A stretch of DNA of 10,199 nt, from the NCBI GenBank assembly GCA_934662525.1, contig CAKUKJ010000054.1, positions 1 through 10,199 of the forward strand, written 5' to 3'. The notes under the pieces are model-generated. The model was given only the letters and a program-made list of their open reading frames with translations. It searched no databases and was not told where the DNA came from. Positions 6,657 through 10,199 of the stretch are shown here, in pieces; position 1 is the first letter of the stretch; each line of letters opens with the position of its first letter. Both the position numbers and the translations under genes were made by a program. The DNA is from an uncultured Coriobacteriales bacterium (GTDB lineage: Bacteria; Actinomycetota; Coriobacteriia; Coriobacteriales; UMGS124).

Positions 6657-8612
6657 CTACTCCATCACCATGTTGTCGGCGACGGTGGCTTCACCCGCGC
6701 GGTAGGTGTGGCAGTTGTCGCAGGCAGAGACGTTGCCGGCGAGCTGCTCGGGCGTGTACAGCGAGCTGCCGCCGTGCACCGAGTCGTAGGGGTCCCAGCT
6801 GCCCAGGTCGCGGGCCGCCTCCACGGTGGCCTCGTCCACCGCGTCGCCCGTGCCGTATGCGGTGAGCGCGGGGGCGTTGCCCTCCACGATGGGGCCCTCG
6901 TCGATCGTGCCGTTGACGGCGCTCTCGGCCGCCACGTAGCCGAACGTCACCGCGCGGCCGATGGAGGTGCCGGGGATGTGGCGGGGGTAGTTGCCCGCGA
7001 AGAAGTTGCCGCTGACGTTGCCGCAGGCAAACAGGCCCGGGATGGGCATGTCGTCGCAGTCGAGCACCGAGCAGTTGCCGTCGATGGTGAGGCCGCCCAC
7101 CGTGGCGAGCACGTTGCTGTTCGACGTGAGGGCGAAGTAGCGGCTGCCCGTGAAGGGGATGGTGGTCGAAAGGTCTCGGCCGAAGCGCTCGTCCTTGCCC
7201 GCGTCGAAGCCGGCGTTGTAGTCGGAGACGGTCTGCGCCAGGCCGGCCCCGTCGATGCCGCAGGCCTGTCCGAGCTCCTCGGGCGTGGCGGCCTCGTAGA
7301 GCCAGCCCTTGCCCTTGAACTCATCGAGCGTGGCGTCGTCGAGCATGCCGTCGGCCATGGTCTCGTCGAAGACGTACCAGCAGTTCTTGCCCCATGCGGG
7401 CTGGGCGTTCTGCGCGTTGGACACGCTCTGGAACGGCAGGTCCTCGCGCACGAAGCGCGCGCCGCGCCCGTTTACGAGGATGCCGAAGTACACGGCGTTC
7501 CAGGTGCGCGAGTCGTCGAAGGAGTCGGGGTTGCCCCAGCGGAAGTTCATGACCGGCTGCGGCACCGGGTCCATCTGTGCGCCCACGGCCAGACCCATCA
7601 TGTGGCCGTCGCCCGTGGTGCCCCAGCCCGGGTTCCACCAGGAGGAGGTGGCGTAGTCCTCCGGGCGCGTCCAGGCCTGCATCATCTCGGGGTTGCAGTC
7701 GTAGCCGCCCGTGGCCAGGATAACGCCCTTTGCGGCCTCGACCTTGAAGTACCCGTCGGCGTCCTTGGCGATGACGCCGGTCACGCGGCCCGAGTCGTCC
7801 TGCGTGAGCTGCACGGCGGGGGTGGAGAAGCGCATGTCCACGTTGCTGTAGGCGCTCTTGGCGACCTGCTGCATTTCCAGGCACACGTAGATGCCCGACA
7901 GGCCCGAGCGCACGCCGGCGTCCTCGGGCAGGGCCGGCGAGTCGTAGAAGCCCAGCTCGGTGTCGATGAGCGGGGTGAGGGCGGGCATGCCGCAGGTTGA
8001 GCTCTCCTGCTCGACCTTGGTGATGACGAAGCCGTTCTGGCCCTTGTCGAGCATCTCCTGCCAGAAGTCCGTGGCCTCGCCGGAACGGTCGCAGTAGGTG
8101 TGCGCCGGCTCGGGACGGCAGCGCCAGTAGGCGGAGCGCTGGATCTCGTCGAAGAGCGCCGTCTTGTCGATCTCGGTTCCCTTCTGGCATTTGGCCCCCG
8201 CCGCGCCGAAGCACTCGAAGCAACCGCGGCCCTTCGTCATCTTCTCGAGGATGAGGGTGTTCGCGCCCATGTCTGCCGCCTTGAGGCCGGCGATGAGGCC
8301 GCCCACGCCGGCGCCCACCACCACGACGTCGAACTGCTCGGTGCGCGCGATCTCGCCGTCGGCGATGGTGCGCGACTCGTAGGCGATGGGGCCGCGGGGG
8401 CCGGGGCACGTGGCGGCGCGGGCGGGCATGGCGTTGACGCCGCCGGCGTAGATGTTGAGGTAGTCGGCGGCGGAGGCGGGCTGGGCTCCCTCGGTTGCGT
8501 CGGCGGCCGTGCTTGCGGTGTCCGCCAGGGCGGACGCGGCGCCTGCCACGGCCAGCCCGGCGCCTGCGACGCCGGCTGCCTGGATAAACGAACGACGAGA
8601 GACGGTGCTCAT
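6657..8612 (-). CDS. Tat-exported FAD-dependent reductase (fumarate reductase/Cgr2-like flavoprotein) with C-terminal CxxCH
   Basis: A 651-residue flavoprotein. The N-terminus has a twin-arginine signal (SRRSFIQ at 5-11, then a small-residue hydrophobic stretch to about residue 30), so the folded protein is exported. A CPGPRGP segment (69-75) precedes the FAD-binding fold, with GAGVGG at 100-105 and LILEK at 120-124. VILATGG (297-303) is the usual FAD/NAD-fold strand. NGRGARFVRED (381-391) and the C-terminal NYPRHIPGTSIGRAVTFGYVAAE region (541 onwards) are typical of fumarate reductase/ketosteroid dehydrogenase relatives, including the Eggerthella lenta drug reductase Cgr2. The protein is rich in cysteine (C131-x2-C134, C142, C165, C174 and others), which may hold a metal cluster as reported for Cgr2. 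Residues 631-635 are CDNCH, a c-type haem attachment pattern. It probably reduces a small organic molecule outside the membrane; the substrate is unknown. The ATG at 8612 follows an AAGGGAAAGGG region. Confidence 0.88.
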   Translation of the reverse strand: MSTVSRRSFIQAAGVAGAGLAVAGAASALADTASTAADATEGAQPASAADYLNIYAGGVNAMPARAATCPGPRGPIAYESRTIADGEIARTEQFDVVVVGAGVGGLIAGLKAADMGANTLILEKMTKGRGCFECFGAAGAKCQKGTEIDKTALFDEIQRSAYWRCRPEPAHTYCDRSGEATDFWQEMLDKGQNGFVITKVEQESSTCGMPALTPLIDTELGFYDSPALPEDAGVRSGLSGIYVCLEMQQVAKSAYSNVDMRFSTPAVQLTQDDSGRVTGVIAKDADGYFKVEAAKGVILATGGYDCNPEMMQAWTRPEDYATSSWWNPGWGTTGDGHMMGLAVGAQMDPVPQPVMNFRWGNPDSFDDSRTWNAVYFGILVNGRGARFVREDLPFQSVSNAQNAQPAWGKNCWYVFDETMADGMLDDATLDEFKGKGWLYEAATPEELGQACGIDGAGLAQTVSDYNAGFDAGKDERFGRDLSTTIPFTGSRYFALTSNSNVLATVGGLTIDGNCSVLDCDDMPIPGLFACGNVSGNFFAGNYPRHIPGTSIGRAVTFGYVAAESAVNGTIDEGPIVEGNAPALTAYGTGDAVDEATVEAARDLGSWDPYDSVHGGSSLYTPEQLAGNVSACDNCHTYRAGEATVADNMVME

Positions 8613-8644
8613 CCGATTCCCTTTCCCTTGGTCTATTTAATACC

Positions 8645-8683
8645 GTACACCGTACGGATACAACGTAATGTACACTGTACGGA
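8645..8683. promoter_or_regulatory. Two repeated operator-like sites, probable TetR targets
   Basis: GTACACCGTACGGA (8645-8658) and GTACACTGTACGGA (8670-8683) are the same 14 bases with one change, 25 bases apart in the same orientation. The second contains the perfect palindrome GTACACTGTAC, and the first is one base short of it. CCGTAC half-sites also occur at 8643-8648. One site overlaps the reductase -10 and spacer and the other lies just after the expected start of transcription. The adjacent divergent TetR gene makes its product the obvious binder. Binding is inferred, not shown. Confidence 0.55.
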
Positions 8684-8695
8684 GACGATTATCAA
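8667..8695 (-). promoter_or_regulatory. Sigma-70-type promoter of the FAD reductase gene
   Basis: On the minus strand TTGATA (8695-8690) and TACATT (8672-8667) are separated by exactly 17 bases. The -35 matches TTGACA at five of six positions and the -10 matches TATAAT at four of six. Transcription would start near 8660, giving a leader of about 48 bases with the ribosome-binding site at its end. The repeated GTACAC site at 8670-8683 covers the -10 and the spacer. Confidence 0.6.
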
Positions 8696-8734
8696 GCTTT
8701 TTAAAAGGCAGCTTCATATCTGGCCGAGAAGGGG

Positions 8735-8761
8735 GCCGCGCATGAGCTGCACATGCGGGGC
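8735..8761 (+). promoter_or_regulatory. Hairpin in the tetR leader region
   Basis: GCCGCGCATG (8735-8744) and CATGCGGGGC (8752-8761) pair with one mismatch around a 7-base loop. The hairpin takes in an ATG at 8742 that is in frame with tetR and has AAGGGGG before it. It has no T run, so it is not a terminator. It could hide that upstream start or stabilise the leader. I found no convincing plus-strand promoter for tetR between 8684 and 8879. Confidence 0.35.
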
Positions 8762-8879
8762 TTTGGTTGTCGGCTTGTTGTTGCAGGGCGCTGCCGTCGC
8801 AGGTGCGGTAAGGTGTGTCCCTCAAAAGCGTCTCGCTCAGTCGCAAAGAGATGAAACCCTGGCACAAGGAGGTGCGTGC

Positions 8880-9527
8880 ATGGCGGAAAGGGCGAAGAGA
8901 CCGGGCGCTGCCCCGGGTTTTACGCGCGATGACATCCTCGTCTGCGCGCTCAGGTTGGCTGACGAGGGCGGCATCGAGGCGGTGAGCGCGCGCAAGCTTG
9001 CTGCTGCGCTGGGGTGCGCTCCCATGACGCTCTACACATATTTCTCGGGCATTAATGAGATTCATGCAGGTGTGGTGGCGCTGGCGTTTCGCGAGGTAGA
9101 CGCCGACCCCGTGCCCGGCGAGCGCTGGGACGACACGCTGCGGCGCACGATGGGGTCGATTCGCGCGATGCACCTGCGGCATCGCCATGCAGACCTCTAC
9201 AAGGTCGAGACCGGGGGCTATTCTGGGGCGCTTGCCGAGCATACGGCCCGAATCTATGGCTTGCATGAAGCGCAGGGCATTCCCGCATCAGTCCTCAGCC
9301 GCGCCTGGTGCGTGATCGATGCGTTCCTTGGCGGTTTCATTCCGGCCGAGTTGGCCGAGCTCAACGCCAACGTTGTCCATCCCGACCCTGAGGGCCGCAC
9401 ATGGATGCAGACGGCCGAGACCGCCTACACCGAAGAGTCGTTCAAGAGCGGCGTGGAAATCATCGTCGCCGGCATCCGCGCCCTCGCCGCCCCCGACCCT
9501 TGCGAGTGGAGGACGCCGGTTGAGTAG
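8880..9527 (+). CDS. TetR/AcrR-family transcriptional regulator
   Basis: A 215-residue regulator. The N-terminal DNA-binding domain runs from about residue 14 to 70 (FTRDDILVCALRLADEGG, then SARKLAAALGCAPMTLYTYFSG with the helix-turn-helix at about 35-56). The LYTYF end is characteristic of the family. The remainder is an all-helical ligand-binding and dimer domain (residues 75-205) containing RAWCVIDAFLGGFIPAELAEL. The start is the ATG at 8880, with a perfect AAGGAGG seven bases upstream. An in-frame ATG at 8742 would add 46 residues, including a hydrophobic stretch; I regard that as unlikely. The gene is divergent from the FAD reductase with repeated palindromic sites between them. The usual reading is repression of the reductase, relieved by its substrate or a related molecule. 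Confidence 0.9.
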   Translation: MAERAKRPGAAPGFTRDDILVCALRLADEGGIEAVSARKLAAALGCAPMTLYTYFSGINEIHAGVVALAFREVDADPVPGERWDDTLRRTMGSIRAMHLRHRHADLYKVETGGYSGALAEHTARIYGLHEAQGIPASVLSRAWCVIDAFLGGFIPAELAELNANVVHPDPEGRTWMQTAETAYTEESFKSGVEIIVAGIRALAAPDPCEWRTPVE

Positions 9528-9674
9528 AGGGCTGCCAGGGGGTGCTTCCCGCTGGCCTGGCGGTTTGGCACCCCGGAAACGACCGAGGTCTGGTTCGTGC
9601 GGTGGGCATGCGGTGCTTCCTGGAGGTCTGGCGGCGTCGCTTCAAGAGGGCGTAGCCCCGAGACATGCCTCCTT

Positions 9675-9816
9675 TTGGACGAGAATGCCGTTTTGCCTGC
9701 AGCAAATCCCGCTCCCTGCGCGACTTGGAAACTGCTCGCAGCCTTTACCAGGCCTTTTTGCAGGCTGTTGAAATCCAACCAAAAAAATCTGCAGGCAAAA
9801 CGGACTTTTCATCCAA
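9675..9816. repeat. Long inverted repeat with nested smaller inverted repeats between convergent genes
   Basis: The 28-base arms 9675-9702 and 9789-9816 are inverted copies matching at 24 positions, including a perfect 15-base core CCGTTTTGCCTGCAG (9688-9702) and its complement (9789-9803). Within the 86-base centre are TTGGA/TCCAA (9725-9729 with 9774-9778) and CAGCCT/AGGCTG (9739-9744 with 9762-9767), so the pairs nest. The gap 9528-9865 has no convincing gene. The arms may be two copies of one terminator-like unit pointing inward, one for each convergent gene, or the ends of a small non-coding mobile element. Confidence 0.6.
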
Positions 9817-9824
9817 GTTGCCTG
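9781..9824 (-). terminator. Probable intrinsic terminator of the LysR gene
   Basis: On the minus strand CAGGCAA (9824-9818) pairs perfectly with TTGCCTG (9798-9792) across a 19-base loop. After three more bases (CAG, then A) there is a run of seven T (9787-9781). The stem is short but the T run is strong, and it lies 41 bases after the LysR stop. It uses the right arm of the long inverted repeat. Confidence 0.5.
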
Positions 9825-9865
9825 GGTGGGAAACGCCCAACGCGGTCCGTTGCGCGAGGTGCCTC

Positions 9866-10199
9866 CTATTCTCCCGTTTCCGCCTGCTCGCAGGCGTAGA
9901 CCCAGAAACGCCGGGCGGCGGGGGTGCGCCGGGAGTCGCGCCGACGCACGGCGTAGGTGCCGAACACGGCAGACTCGGGCGTGTCGAGCGGCAGCACGCG
10001 CGAGTCCGCATGGCGCGCCTCGTTGTCTTGGATGCGGTCGGGGAAGGCGAAGCACAGCGCATCGTGTTCGCGGGCGAGCTTCATGAGCATGTCGGTGTTC
10101 GACGAGGTGGCGGGAATCTCGATATGGGCGCCCACCTTCTCGCAGGCGCTCACGATATAGCGGTGCAGGTGGTTGAGCTTGCCGGCGGTCACCAGGCGC
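9866..10199 (-). CDS. LysR-type transcriptional regulator, C-terminal part only
   Basis: The last 110 residues of a protein whose beginning lies right of the window; the frame is open to base 10199. The segment looks like the second half of a LysR-family effector-binding domain. It includes GKLNHLHRYIVSACEKVG (a helix before the last strand), a Ser/Thr-rich turn and helix (PATSSNTDMLMKLAREHDALCF), and then a final strand with the basic YAVRRRDSRRTPAARRFWVYA. VRRRDSRRTPAARRF is the usual end of these proteins (helix following a Tyr-x-x-Arg strand). Its DNA-binding half and target gene are outside the window. It is convergent with tetR, so it does not obviously control anything seen here. The family is fairly clear; the effector is unknown. 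Confidence 0.75.
   Translation of the reverse strand, partial: RLVTAGKLNHLHRYIVSACEKVGAHIEIPATSSNTDMLMKLAREHDALCFAFPDRIQDNEARHADSRVLPLDTPESAVFGTYAVRRRDSRRTPAARRFWVYACEQAETGE

Noticed and set aside
8742..8879. An upstream in-frame start for the TetR protein adding 46 residues
   Set aside because: It has a fair ribosome-binding site, but the extension is hydrophobic and not TetR-like. The ATG at 8880 has a perfect AAGGAGG and gives the usual family length.
9538..9574. A GGGGTGC/GCACCCC hairpin just after tetR as its terminator
   Set aside because: The stem is good, with an inner CCGC/GCGG, but no T run follows (GGAAACGACC), so an intrinsic terminator cannot be supported.

Overview
The window is GC-rich bacterial DNA that most resembles the class Coriobacteriia (Actinomycetota; Eggerthella, Slackia or Olsenella-like gut bacteria). 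The evidence is the dense GC-rich coding and a Tat-exported FAD reductase of the kind expanded in Eggerthellaceae, beside a TetR regulator. A GtrA-type membrane domain is also fused to a lipase fold. This placement comes from gene content only; no rRNA or tRNA is present.

Layout, left to right. 2-370 (+) is the C-terminal end of a sodium:solute symporter, followed by a strong intrinsic terminator (394-442). On the minus strand, a GtrA/lipase fusion protein (2787-1003) is followed by a small four-helix membrane protein (942-472), probably one operon. Upstream, also on the minus strand, is an NhaC-superfamily transporter (4493-2910). Its approximately 270-nt leader contains a well-preserved lysine riboswitch (about 4760-4571), so the transporter is best read as a lysine permease of the LysW type rather than a generic Na+/H+ antiporter. 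Divergent from it, on the plus strand, is a DUF4143-type AAA ATPase (5015-6370). Its promoter is built into three 33-bp tandem units, each a 27-bp dyad.

After a perfect 18-bp hairpin terminator (6555-6605), a Tat-exported, cysteine-rich FAD reductase lies on the minus strand (8612-6657). It ends in a CxxCH motif. Divergent from it is a TetR regulator (8880-9527, +). The shared intergenic region carries a good sigma-70-like promoter for the reductase, overlapped by one of two repeated GTACACYGTACGGA sites. This fits ligand-controlled expression of the reductase by the TetR protein. The right end holds the C-terminal part of a LysR regulator (minus strand, running off the window). A structured inverted-repeat region separates it from the convergent tetR.

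How the parts work together: the window is a series of small independently controlled units, not one pathway. They are lysine uptake under RNA control, a reductase under a local repressor, an autonomous ATPase with an operator-like array, and an envelope lipase operon. The least explained items are the tandem dyad array before the ATPase, the CxxCH tail on the Tat flavoprotein, the GtrA/lipase fusion, and the nested inverted repeats at 9675-9816.
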